Shown here one piece after another: positions 15,957-23,526 of a stretch of DNA of 36,907 nucleotides. The position numbers were made by a program, and so were the translations under genes. Every line of letters starts with the position of its first letter. Within the stretch, counting starts at the first letter, position 1. The notes beneath the pieces are model-generated. The model made no database searches, had not been told where the DNA came from, and saw only the letters and a program-made list of their open reading frames with translations. Origin of the DNA: Desulfobacteraceae bacterium RAAP-1 (GTDB lineage: Bacteria > Desulfobacterota > Desulfobacteria > Desulfobacterales > Desulfatirhabdiaceae); assembly GCA_001443525.1 (NCBI GenBank), contig LKPX01000033.1, forward strand, positions 1-36,907, written 5' to 3'.

Positions 15957-16373
15957 TCAGTCCGCCCGTTTATTGCCTTTCAATATACCGCTTGCCAGCG
16001 AAATACTTTTCTTGCCGGAAGCCTCTAGAGCAACCGCTAATTTATTGAGTTCCATGTCTTTTCTCAGGTGAATGGCCCGTATGAGAATCGGCAGATTCAC
16101 ACCGGAAAGTACTTCAACACGGCCCTCTTCCAGAAACGAATAGCTCAGGTTGGAGGGAGTTCCCCCAAACATGTCTGTCAAAATCAGTACGCCCTCTTTC
16201 TGATCCACTTTTTTGATGCCATCCGCAATTTTGGTGCGGAGTTTTTCAGCTTCCTGTTTGATATCGATGGAAATAGACTCCAACCGCTCCGGCCTGCTGC
16301 CGGTAATAAACTCGGCAGCCTCGATTAACGCATCGCCCAGACGACTATGTGTCACAATAACTATACCGATCAT
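15957..16373 (-). CDS. PTS mannose-type EIIA domain protein
   Basis: The 138-residue single-domain protein of the mannose/fructose EIIA family has the phosphorylatable His9 in MIGIVIVTHSRLG. Also present are the ILTDMFGGTPSN motif and a VLSGVNLPIL segment. It receives phosphate from HPr. No EIIB, IIC or IID gene follows, so a sugar-transport role is not supported here. At the end of an rpoN-ptsN-rapZ operon it more likely acts as a regulatory phosphoacceptor. In E. coli this position is held by npr. It starts 46 bases after rapZ. Confidence 0.9.
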   Translation of the reverse strand: MIGIVIVTHSRLGDALIEAAEFITGSRPERLESISIDIKQEAEKLRTKIADGIKKVDQKEGVLILTDMFGGTPSNLSYSFLEEGRVEVLSGVNLPILIRAIHLRKDMELNKLAVALEASGKKSISLASGILKGNKRAD

Positions 16374-16419
16374 GAAGACTCCTGTACATCACGGACATGG
16401 TGAAACGAATGACAAAAAA

Positions 16420-17295
16420 TCAAGAATTTAAGAGAATATCCCTGTGATGAAGTTCTATACGCTTGGATGAATACTGCTGTTTCAGATATTCGAAGACGGC
16501 TTCAGCAACAGCGACTGATCTGTGCATGCCGCCTGTACACCCTACAGCCAGAGTCAGGTATGCCTTGCCTTCTTTTTCATAAAGTGGCAGCAAATATGTC
16601 AGAAGCTCCAGATACCGTTTCATGAATTCCTTGCATTCGTTACTGTTCAACACAAAGGCTTTTACATGACTGGATGTTCCGTCCAGATTTCTCAGTTCAG
16701 GCACATAATACGGGTTGGCCATGAAGCGCACATCCATGACAATATCGGCGTCCTTGGGAATACCGAATTTAAAACCAAACGATAAAATGGAGATATGTAT
16801 GGAAGATGGGACTCCACATTTCAGAGCAATATCCTGAATCATGGATTTGAGTTCATGGACATTGCTCTGGGATGTGTCGATGATCTGGTCGGCAGCTTTT
16901 CGGAGATCTTTCAGTTGCGCTTTTTCCGCCCGAATGCTGTCCGTCAGATTTTTCCCGTGAGACAGCGGATGTTGTCTCCGGGTCTGACTGTAACGACGGA
17001 TCAGAATATCTTCATCGGCTTCCAGAAACAGAATCTTAAATGGATATCCCTCGGCCCTCAGCGAGTCAAAAACACTGACGTGGCTGCCCAGAAATCCCTT
17101 TTCGCGGATATCCATGACAAACGCCAGCCCAGCGGTTTTAAAATCATGTTCAATCGGCAATTCCAGAAATTTGGGCAGGAGCGCGACCGGCATATTGTCA
17201 ACACAATAAAAGCCCGCGTCTTCAAGCGCCGCAATGGCCGTACTTTTGCCTGAACCGGAATATCCGGTGATAATAATAATATTATGGGTTTTCAC
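16420..17295 (-). CDS. rapZ: RNase adapter protein RapZ (nucleotide-binding)
   Basis: The start is GTG 17295, five bases after the ptsN stop, giving 291 residues as usual for RapZ/YvcJ. The open frame extends 59 codons upstream into ptsN, but those residues are not family-like. Walker A is GYSGSGKS (11-18), followed by ALEDAGFYCVDNMP. The C-terminal block carries GCTGGMHRSVAVAE, the conserved RapZ signature. In E. coli RapZ guides RNase E to the small RNA GlmZ and senses glucosamine 6-phosphate. In other lineages the RNA target is unknown, but nucleotide binding is conserved. The link to ptsN is the classic gene order. Confidence 0.96.
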   Translation of the reverse strand: MKTHNIIIITGYSGSGKSTAIAALEDAGFYCVDNMPVALLPKFLELPIEHDFKTAGLAFVMDIREKGFLGSHVSVFDSLRAEGYPFKILFLEADEDILIRRYSQTRRQHPLSHGKNLTDSIRAEKAQLKDLRKAADQIIDTSQSNVHELKSMIQDIALKCGVPSSIHISILSFGFKFGIPKDADIVMDVRFMANPYYVPELRNLDGTSSHVKAFVLNSNECKEFMKRYLELLTYLLPLYEKEGKAYLTLAVGCTGGMHRSVAVAEAVFEYLKQQYSSKRIELHHRDILLNS

Positions 17296-17300
17296 GGATG

Positions 17301-17759
17301 TCAGAATTCTTCGTCTTCCGGCTGAATAACAGCGATGACATCGTCGGGGGTTCGAGCCTGAAGCAGTTTGTTTTTGAACATTTCGTTTTTGAGCATCCTG
17401 GCTATTCTGGCAAGCGCCTGGAGATGAAGCCCCGAACAGTTTTCTGAGGTAACCAGCAGAAAAAACAAGCACGCAGGACGCCCATCCAGTGTATCGAAAT
17501 CCACCCCTTTCCTGTGAATACCAAACCCCATGATCAGAGAATCGATGCCGTTGATTTTTCCGTGAGGGATGGCAATGCCCATGCCAATGCCTGTGCTCCC
17601 CAACCGCTCACGCTCCATCAGAACCCCGACCAACTCCTGAAAGTCCACTCCGGCAATGCGGGCTACCGGCGCCGCCAGCTCCCTGATAATTCCATCTTTG
17701 TCCTGCGACGTCAGGTCGGTGAGAATGGCATCCTTTTGTAATGCTTTAAGAATTTTCAT
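17301..17759 (-). CDS. ptsN: Nitrogen regulatory PTS EIIA (EIIA-Ntr)
   Basis: This 152-residue EIIA of the fructose/mannitol fold has phosphorylatable His66 in GIAIPHGKI. The preceding ERERLGSTGIGMG and the later FFLLVTSENCSGLHLQALARIARML are conserved EIIA-Ntr segments. It is a regulatory phosphoprotein, not a transporter part. In proteobacteria its phosphorylation state affects potassium transport, sigma-54 genes and stress responses. The upstream kinase (ptsP) and carrier (npr) are not in the window. An 83-base gap with a hairpin separates it from hpf. Confidence 0.95.
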   Translation of the reverse strand: MKILKALQKDAILTDLTSQDKDGIIRELAAPVARIAGVDFQELVGVLMERERLGSTGIGMGIAIPHGKINGIDSLIMGFGIHRKGVDFDTLDGRPACLFFLLVTSENCSGLHLQALARIARMLKNEMFKNKLLQARTPDDVIAVIQPEDEEF

Positions 17760-17796
17760 ATATCCGGATTTTACCGACTGTTACGAACGGTTGAGG

Positions 17797-17813
17797 TACA
17801 GCCGCAGGCTGTA
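17797..17813 (-). other. Intercistronic hairpin between hpf and ptsN
   Basis: TACAGCC and GGCTGTA form a perfect 7-bp stem around a 3-nt loop. No T-run follows on the minus strand, so it is not a terminator. It could mark an mRNA processing or stability point inside the operon. Confidence 0.35.
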
Positions 17814-17842
17814 TCCCTTATATCTTCTCTGTTTGCAAAAAG

Positions 17843-18376
17843 TCAGTTACTGGGCTGAATCAACCCGAGATTGCCGTCTTTACGCCGATATAACACATTG
17901 ACGCGTTCCGTCCGGGCGTTTGTAAAGACAAAAAACTGGTTTTCGAGCAGATCCATTTGCAAAATCGCCTCCTCGACATCCATTGGTTTGTAGTCGATAG
18001 GCTCCACCATGACTTGCCCGTGGCTCTCGATATCGGTGGACATGGAAGACTCCTGCATGGATTCTTTCATTCTGCTTTTGGCGCTGCTTCGCTTTTCCTT
18101 GATTTTATCCTTGTTTTTCTTGAGTTGTTTTTCAAGTTTGTCAAGAACCATGTCTATCGCCGAATACATATCTGCGGTCTCTTCCTTGCCGTAAATATTC
18201 AGCCTGTCTCCGGTAATATTGATTTCAGCAATATGCCTGAATTTTTCTACAGACAGCACCACATTGGCTTCAGCGGGATTATCCAAAAACTTATCAAATT
18301 TGTCCAGTTTATGGCTTACATAATCTGCCAGATTGTCTGATGGATCAATATTTTTAAATGTTACGGATGTTTGCAT
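17843..18376 (-). CDS. hpf: Ribosome hibernation promoting factor, long form
   Basis: The start at ATG 18376 is supported by AGGAG 9 bases upstream and gives 177 residues. An upstream in-frame ATG at 18406 lies inside rpoN and adds 10 unlikely residues. Residues 1-100 form the ribosome-binding domain (TFKNIDPSDNLADYV, LDKFDKFL, and later YSAIDMVLDKLEKQLKK). Residues about 125-177 form the dimerisation domain of long HPF (IDYKPMDVEEAILQMDL, FFVFTNARTERVNVLYRRKD). Long HPF dimerises 70S ribosomes into inactive 100S particles in stationary phase. It starts 14 bases after the rpoN stop. Confidence 0.96.
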   Translation of the reverse strand: MQTSVTFKNIDPSDNLADYVSHKLDKFDKFLDNPAEANVVLSVEKFRHIAEINITGDRLNIYGKEETADMYSAIDMVLDKLEKQLKKNKDKIKEKRSSAKSRMKESMQESSMSTDIESHGQVMVEPIDYKPMDVEEAILQMDLLENQFFVFTNARTERVNVLYRRKDGNLGLIQPSN

Positions 18377-18390
18377 TGAAAAAATCTCCT

Positions 18391-19878
18391 TTATTCCTGT
18401 TTGCAATTCTGGTTGTCAGTTTGGGAATCTGCAGGGCCGGGATACACATATTCCCTGCGTCTGCTGGAGGGTAAAATCTTAAGCATTTCCCGGTATTTTG
18501 CGACTGTTCTACGAGCGACTTTAACATTGCCTGCTTCCAGCATTTGGGATAGCTGTTTATCACTGTATGGTTTTTGCGGATCTTCCGAGGCGATAATCTG
18601 TTTGATCTGGTTAATAACGCTGGCGGAAGCGATGGCGTCGCCGCTCATCCGGTTAATAGAACTGTTGAAGAAAAATTTCAATTCAAAAATGCCCTGGGGG
18701 GTGTGAACGTATTTATTGGTGGTAACACGGCTGATGGTGGATTCATGCATACCAATATCTTCGGCGATATCCCGAAGCACCATGGGCTTGAGATGTGAAA
18801 TGCCTTTTTCGAAAAACTCCCGCTGATACCGCAATATACTTTCCACAACCTTGTAAATGGTTTTCTGTCGCTGATGGATACTGCGAATCAGCCATGTGGC
18901 GGATTTCATTTTTTCCTGAACATAGTCCCGGGTTTGTTCGGATATATTCTTTTTGTGCTGAATCGCATCCTTGTAGAATGAATTCACCCGGAGCTTCGGC
19001 ATTCCATCGTCATTTAATACGACAACAAAATCATTGTCCACTTTATACACATAGATATCCGGAGTGATGTACTGGGGGGACTCCGAATTGAACAGCCGTC
19101 CCGGACGGGGTTCCAGCCCCCGGATGACTTCCACGGCGGAAATAACATCCGGTATGGAAATTTTAAGGGCGCTGCTGATGGCTTTATAATTTTTTCGCTC
19201 CAGATGGTGCAAATGATCGAGAATGATGTGAATGACAGGTGTATTTTCCAGGTTCAAACTGAGAGCCTGAATCATCAAGCATTCTTTTAAATTACGGGAG
19301 CATATGCCAATTGGATCGAAAGTTTGCAAAAGATGAAGTGTTTCCGTGACTTTTTCATAGGAAGCTCCGGATAACACTATCAATTCATCGATACTGATAT
19401 CCAGATAGCCATCCGCATTCAGGTTTCCGATAATCAGCGTTGCAATCTGCTGCGCTTGCTCATCGGGGAAAGCCATCCGCAACTGCCACAGGAGATGTTC
19501 TTGAAGAGACTCTTTCTGGGAAATGAACGCTTCGTAGTTAGGCCCCTCTTTTCTTTCACTTTCAGAGCTCACCCTTCCGGAAGAACTGTACTCATTGATC
19601 AGACTTCCCCAGTCCGTATCGTCCACTGTTTTGGTGTCCGGTACATCTCCGGAGAGCACATTCGGAAGTTCCACAGGAGCGGCTGTTTCTTCTTCCGAAG
19701 AATCGGTGGTGGAAGCGTCCTGAACCTCTTCGAGCGCCGGATTTTCCTGTAATTCCTGATGGATGGTATCCAGCAACTCCAGTCGCGACAACTGCAGAAG
19801 TCTGATCGCCAGTTGCAACTGAGGAGTCATGATCAGTTGCTGGGACAACTTCAATTGTTGACGTAGTTCGAGTGCCAT
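18391..19878 (-). CDS. rpoN: RNA polymerase sigma-54 factor
   Basis: This 495-residue alternative sigma factor recognises -24/-12 promoters and needs enhancer-binding ATPases. Region I (MALELRQQLKLSQQLIMTPQ and the Gln/Leu-rich helices to about 50) contacts the activator. Acidic region II spans about 50-115. The core-binding domain is at about 120-330, and the helix-turn-helix and RpoN box ARRTVAKYREML (455-466) read the promoter. All parts look intact. I see no clear ribosome binding site before the ATG. The activator at 9080-10735 and the promoter at 10955 are likely clients within this window. Confidence 0.98.
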   Translation of the reverse strand: MALELRQQLKLSQQLIMTPQLQLAIRLLQLSRLELLDTIHQELQENPALEEVQDASTTDSSEEETAAPVELPNVLSGDVPDTKTVDDTDWGSLINEYSSSGRVSSESERKEGPNYEAFISQKESLQEHLLWQLRMAFPDEQAQQIATLIIGNLNADGYLDISIDELIVLSGASYEKVTETLHLLQTFDPIGICSRNLKECLMIQALSLNLENTPVIHIILDHLHHLERKNYKAISSALKISIPDVISAVEVIRGLEPRPGRLFNSESPQYITPDIYVYKVDNDFVVVLNDDGMPKLRVNSFYKDAIQHKKNISEQTRDYVQEKMKSATWLIRSIHQRQKTIYKVVESILRYQREFFEKGISHLKPMVLRDIAEDIGMHESTISRVTTNKYVHTPQGIFELKFFFNSSINRMSGDAIASASVINQIKQIIASEDPQKPYSDKQLSQMLEAGNVKVARRTVAKYREMLKILPSSRRREYVYPGPADSQTDNQNCKQE

Positions 19879-19929
19879 TTCAGTGTATATTCAAGGTTAT
19901 GGATAAAAAAAACAAACGGACATCCGATT

Positions 19930-19950
19930 TAACGGCATCGTAAAAAAACA
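19930..19950. repeat. Solo repeat end (copy I) abutting the lptB stop
   Basis: The plus-strand sequence ttaacggcatcgtaaaaaaa resembles the left end of the dispersed repeat (ggcttcgtaaaaag) and directly touches the lptB stop codon. It lies between lptB and rpoN with no core sequence. Divergence makes this a moderate call. Confidence 0.45.
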
Positions 19951-20673
19951 TTAAAGTGTGAACTCATTGCCCAGATAAATCCGGCGACAGATCTCACTGG
20001 ATGCAATCTGCTGCGGAGTTCCGGTTTCAATAATCTCTCCACCGCTCAGAATAAACGCCGTATCACAAGCCCCGAGCGTCTCACGGACATTGTGATCCGA
20101 TATCAGGATACCAATACCCCTTTCTTTCAGATGTTCGACAATGTTCTTGATATCGATAACCGCCAGAGGGTCAATGCCGGCGAACGGTTCATCTAAAAGA
20201 ATGAACGACGGATTTGTGGAAAGCGCTCTGGAAATTTCCAGTCTGCGTTTTTCACCGCCGGAAAGCACGGAGGCTTTTCTCTGAGCCAGATGCAGAATAC
20301 CTAGTTCTTCCAAAAGGTTTTCAGCCCTGTCCATCTGTTCTGAGCGGGAAATCGGCTGGTATTCCAGAACCGCCATGAGATTTTCCAGCACCGTCAGTTT
20401 CCGGAATATGGAAGTCTCCTGCGGCAGATATCCAATGCCTTTGCGCGCCCGGACATGAATCGGAAAGGAGGTGACATCTTCATCTCCCAGAAAAATCTGC
20501 CCGGAATCCGGATTCAACATGCCAACAGCCATGTAAAAGGTCGTGGTTTTACCGGCGCCGTTTGGGCCGAGAAGCCCTACGACCTGATGGTTGGTGATAT
20601 CCATGCTGACATCGTTGACCACCTGCTTTCCATCGAACGATTTTATCAGGTGCCTTAGCGACAGATTCGTCAT
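19951..20673 (-). CDS. lptB: LPS export ABC transporter ATP-binding protein LptB
   Basis: This cytoplasmic ATPase of the LptB2FG complex extracts LPS from the inner membrane. The 240-residue length is standard. It has Walker A GPNGAGKTT (36-44), the Q-loop YLPQETSIFRKLTV, the signature LSGGEKRRLEISRAL, Walker B FILLDEPFAGIDP and the H-loop histidine in ISDHNVRETL. The last two motifs are distinctive for LptB. The permease genes lptF and lptG are not in the window. It sits between lptA and rpoN, the same order as in E. coli. Confidence 0.97.
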   Translation of the reverse strand: MTNLSLRHLIKSFDGKQVVNDVSMDITNHQVVGLLGPNGAGKTTTFYMAVGMLNPDSGQIFLGDEDVTSFPIHVRARKGIGYLPQETSIFRKLTVLENLMAVLEYQPISRSEQMDRAENLLEELGILHLAQRKASVLSGGEKRRLEISRALSTNPSFILLDEPFAGIDPLAVIDIKNIVEHLKERGIGILISDHNVRETLGACDTAFILSGGEIIETGTPQQIASSEICRRIYLGNEFTL

Positions 20674-20695
20674 GAATGTTTCACAATGCCAGTGG

Positions 20696-21310
20696 TCATG
20701 GGGTTTTCTCTATCTGGCCGGAATAGAAAACAGCCTCGACCTGTTTAGCTTTACTGCGTTCCACCAGCACCTTGTTGTCTTTGGCAAACAGCGTAATTTT
20801 CTCTCCGACAATGTAATTATTGCCGCTGGTGACCTTGGAATCGGGCCCAATCAGAACGATTGTTTTGGACTTCGGATCGTATTCCGCCTGCTGTGTATAA
20901 GCAATTCGGTCTTCAAAATGAATGATCACATTGCCGGACGCCACGACCTTTTTGATGGATTCCTCACCGGTGTTTGGGGACGCAGCATTTTTAGGCGCGG
21001 CATTACTGGCAGCGGTGGCGGCGAGGGCTTTTGTCTGGGCGTTGTAATATATCCTGAGTTTATCGGAAGTGATCAATGTGGTGCCTTGAGTTGCACTGAC
21101 ATTTCCGACAAACTCTGCGTAGTTGGCATCATTATATGCCACGAGATTATCAGCCTTAATCCGAATCATATCCGCATCTTTGCCGTTTTCGACAGCATAC
21201 GCCAATCCGGCACAGACCGTGATCACAGCAAACAGCATTAAAGCGATTTTCAGGTATTGCCTGCGACAATGGCCTGCATAATTATGTCGTGTATTACAAA
21301 GATCGTTCAC
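20696..21310 (-). CDS. lptA: LPS transport periplasmic protein LptA
   Basis: LptA forms the periplasmic bridge that carries LPS to the outer membrane. The start is GTG 21310, inside the end of lptC with a 17-base overlap, giving 204 residues. Residues 20-40 form a signal sequence with a long N-region (YLKIALMLFAVITVCAGLAYA). The OstA-type beta-jellyroll follows (IRIKADNLVAYNDANYAEFVGNV, then LITSDKLRIYY). An Ala/Asn-rich insert lies near residues 95-115. It is coupled to lptC and lptB in the usual order. Confidence 0.93.
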   Translation of the reverse strand: MNDLCNTRHNYAGHCRRQYLKIALMLFAVITVCAGLAYAVENGKDADMIRIKADNLVAYNDANYAEFVGNVSATQGTTLITSDKLRIYYNAQTKALAATAASNAAPKNAASPNTGEESIKKVVASGNVIIHFEDRIAYTQQAEYDPKSKTIVLIGPDSKVTSGNNYIVGEKITLFAKDNKVLVERSKAKQVEAVFYSGQIEKTP

Positions 21311-21857
21311 GCATCAATACCTCGACATTTTTTCCAAACCGCGTCTGGTTGGTGGACAAATCATATTTCATGGAATCCGCTGTCAAATCCATCGTTGTTC
21401 CAGCGATACGTACTGGCGCAGGTGATGTAAGAACCCGCTGGCTGTGACTGTATGTGATGTGTTCGGTCTTAAGTGTATAATTCTCATAAGAAATGACCAC
21501 GTGATCGGTGACATCAATATCGTTGGTTTCCGTTTTCAGTATCCCTTTGCCAGCGGTTAAATGAATTTCCCTGCCATCATTTAAAAAATACACAACTCGC
21601 ACGTCTTCTAACATCAATTGCTTGCTTTCGTCAACAACGTGGGCGGACTTGGCATCCAGAACCCATTCCTTGACACCGTTCCGGGTGGACACCTGATGAA
21701 CATCTCCAATAGACAGCGCAACGTTTCGTTGAATAGAGGCAATCAATTTTTGCGGATCCTGCCCGAACAGCCGGTTTTTGATGAAGATACCTGCCACAGT
21801 GACGATGATAACCAGGCAAAGGGCTATCAGTATGATCTTGATTTTGCTGGATGACAT
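21294..21857 (-). CDS. lptC: LPS export system protein LptC
   Basis: The 187-residue protein is anchored in the inner membrane by one N-terminal helix (about 6-26). A periplasmic beta-jellyroll follows with LptC features: WVLDAKSAHVVDESKQLMLEDVRVVYF, then HLTAGKGIL and a C-terminal DSMKYDLSTNQTRFGKNVEV. It passes LPS from LptB2FG to LptA. It starts 19 bases after kdsC and overlaps lptA. Confidence 0.93.
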   Translation of the reverse strand: MSSSKIKIILIALCLVIIVTVAGIFIKNRLFGQDPQKLIASIQRNVALSIGDVHQVSTRNGVKEWVLDAKSAHVVDESKQLMLEDVRVVYFLNDGREIHLTAGKGILKTETNDIDVTDHVVISYENYTLKTEHITYSHSQRVLTSPAPVRIAGTTMDLTADSMKYDLSTNQTRFGKNVEVLMRERSL

Positions 21858-21876
21858 CGGGTGGAGCCGCCTGTGT

Positions 21877-22413
21877 TTATACCACTTTCAGGAGTATATC
21901 GTCCCACAAACCCCTGGCTTTTAGAATCATTTCGCAAACTTCCCGAACAGCACCCTTGCCGCCGGGGAAACTGCTGACCATATGAGCGGCGGATATGACG
22001 AGAGGATGGGCGTCCGCAACGGCGATGGACACTCCGACTTTCTGCATCAGTGATATATCCATGAGATCATCACCGATATAGGCAATTTCATTCGCGCTGA
22101 TCCCGGTCTGGGTGTTGATGGCGGTCAGAACGCCGGATTTACTGGCAAGCCCGTCAAATATCATCGTGATTTTCAGGTTCGCACAACGGTGTAAAAGCGC
22201 TTTGGAACGACGTCCTGTGGCAATGCCGACCTGAATTCCGGCAAGCATCAGAAGCCTGACACCAAGACCATCCCGAACATTAAATGTCTTGATTTCTGAC
22301 CCGGCATCGTCATAGACAATGCTGCCATCCGTCAAAACGCCATCCACATCCAGCAGGAGGAGACGGATGGCTTTCAGCCTTTCGGCCAGCGTATCTGACG
22401 GCGCGGTATTCAT
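21877..22413 (-). CDS. kdsC: 3-deoxy-D-manno-octulosonate 8-phosphate phosphatase
   Basis: This HAD-superfamily enzyme hydrolyses Kdo 8-phosphate to Kdo for LPS inner core. The 178-residue protein has HAD motif I LLLDVDGVLTDG with nucleophile Asp22 and general acid Asp24. FNVRDGLGVRLL, motif II (IATGRRSKAL) and motif III/IV (YIGDDLMDISLMQKVG) follow, with no large cap domain, as expected of tetrameric KdsC. The start overlaps the kdsA stop by four bases (ATGA). The isomerase kdsD, next to kdsC in E. coli, is absent here. Confidence 0.97.
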   Translation of the reverse strand: MNTAPSDTLAERLKAIRLLLLDVDGVLTDGSIVYDDAGSEIKTFNVRDGLGVRLLMLAGIQVGIATGRRSKALLHRCANLKITMIFDGLASKSGVLTAINTQTGISANEIAYIGDDLMDISLMQKVGVSIAVADAHPLVISAAHMVSSFPGGKGAVREVCEMILKARGLWDDILLKVV

Positions 22414-23240
22414 ACCGTAACGTCCCTGGCGGCGGCATGAATAGCCAGAAGTTTTGTCAAGAGCTCTTCAAGTACGGTTAAAGGCAGGGAGTTGGGACCG
22501 TCGCACAGGGCGCGATCCGGATCAGGATGAACTTCCAGAAACACACCGTCCGCACCAGCGGCTACGGCAGCCTGCGCCAGAATGGGTGCAAATTCCCGCT
22601 GCCCGCCGGAACGATTTCCCGCGCCTCCGGGAAGCTGAACGCTGTGCGTTGCGTCGAAAATGACAGGGTATCCGGTCTGCTGCATAATCCGGATGCTTCG
22701 AAAATCCACCACCAGATTCTGGTAACCGAACATGCTCCCGCGTTCTGTCAAAAGAATCTGATGATTTCCGGTGGATGCCGCCTTTTCGACGACCTGAGTC
22801 ATATCCCAGGGAGAGAGAAACTGCCCTTTCTTGATGTTGACGGGTTTTCCGGTGCGGCTGACCTCTAAAATCAAATCGGTCTGCCGACATAAAAAGGCTG
22901 GAATCTGAATGATATCCAGAACCTGAGCCGCTGACTCGACCTCCACGATGGAATGTATATCGGAAAGAATCGGAATGGACAGAGCATCCTTGATATCGGC
23001 CAGCATATGGAGCCCATCATTGATTCCCGGCCCCCGATAGGACTGGAGGGATGTACGATTGGCCTTGTCATAAGACGCCTTGAAAACAAAGGGGATATTC
23101 AGCGAATCGGTAAGCTGTTTCAGGAAACGGGCGATAGACAATGTGGTATCATAGTCTTCAATGACGCATGGGCCTGCGATGAGAACAAGCTCTGCGCCTG
23201 TTCCGATGGGAAATTCATTGTATGCAGTCTTGATGATCAT
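22410..23240 (-). CDS. kdsA: 2-dehydro-3-deoxyphosphooctonate aldolase (Kdo 8-phosphate synthase)
   Basis: The enzyme condenses phosphoenolpyruvate and arabinose 5-phosphate to Kdo 8-phosphate. The 276-residue TIM barrel has KASYDKANRTS, the SYRGPGINDGL loop and the CDGPNSLPL end typical of KdsA. AGPCVIE places a cysteine at residue 25. In the known metal-dependent class (Aquifex type) a cysteine sits here, while the metal-free E. coli class has asparagine, so I infer the metal-dependent type. It is the first gene of the ten-gene operon, behind the promoter at 23321-23350. Confidence 0.97.
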   Translation of the reverse strand: MIIKTAYNEFPIGTGAELVLIAGPCVIEDYDTTLSIARFLKQLTDSLNIPFVFKASYDKANRTSLQSYRGPGINDGLHMLADIKDALSIPILSDIHSIVEVESAAQVLDIIQIPAFLCRQTDLILEVSRTGKPVNIKKGQFLSPWDMTQVVEKAASTGNHQILLTERGSMFGYQNLVVDFRSIRIMQQTGYPVIFDATHSVQLPGGAGNRSGGQREFAPILAQAAVAAGADGVFLEVHPDPDRALCDGPNSLPLTVLEELLTKLLAIHAAARDVTV

Positions 23241-23320
23241 GAGCGTTCTCTTAAAGGGTCAGAGCATGGAATTTTTGAATATTCAGATCGAATCTTTTCA
23301 ATAATTCCACTAGGTTCTTA

Positions 23321-23350
23321 TTTATAGCCAGCACTGGTGGTAAAAGTCAA
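23321..23350 (-). promoter_or_regulatory. Sigma-70-type promoter of the kdsA operon
   Basis: On the minus strand, TTGACT (23350-23345) and TATAAA (23326-23321) are separated by 18 bp, each one base off consensus. The predicted transcript starts near 23314, giving a leader of about 74 nt before kdsA. A solo repeat end lies just upstream at 23359-23381. Confidence 0.65.
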
Positions 23351-23358
23351 GCAATGAT

Positions 23359-23381
23359 GACGGCTTCGTAAAAAGTCCGCA
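23359..23381 (+). repeat. Solo repeat end, copy J
   Basis: It contains the exact end motif GGCTTCGTAAAAAGTCCG of the dispersed repeat, without any core or opposite end. It lies nine bases upstream of the -35 of the kdsA promoter. The adjoining 70 bases to the right match nothing else in the window. Confidence 0.75.
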
Positions 23382-23435
23382 TTTAAAAACAAGCCTTGAT
23401 AAGCATGGGGTTAATTGATAATAAATTCATGGACG

Positions 23436-23469
23436 GTGATGGTAACTACAAAGACTGTAAAGCCATCAC
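23436..23469 (+). other. Stem-loop in the leader of the M23 peptidase gene
   Basis: GTGATGG (23436-23442) pairs with CCATCAC (23463-23469), followed by ATTTTTCACG. No gene on the plus strand ends upstream. It could be a leader structure of the following gene or a remnant terminator. Confidence 0.3.
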
Positions 23470-23526
23470 ATTTTTCACGCTGGAAAAGCGCATGACCTGT
23501 AGATGAGAGGTAAAAAATAGATTACA

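Noticed and set aside
23436-23469. Known riboswitch upstream of the M23 peptidase gene
   Set aside because: The stem-loop lacks the conserved core of any riboswitch class I know, including c-di-GMP types.
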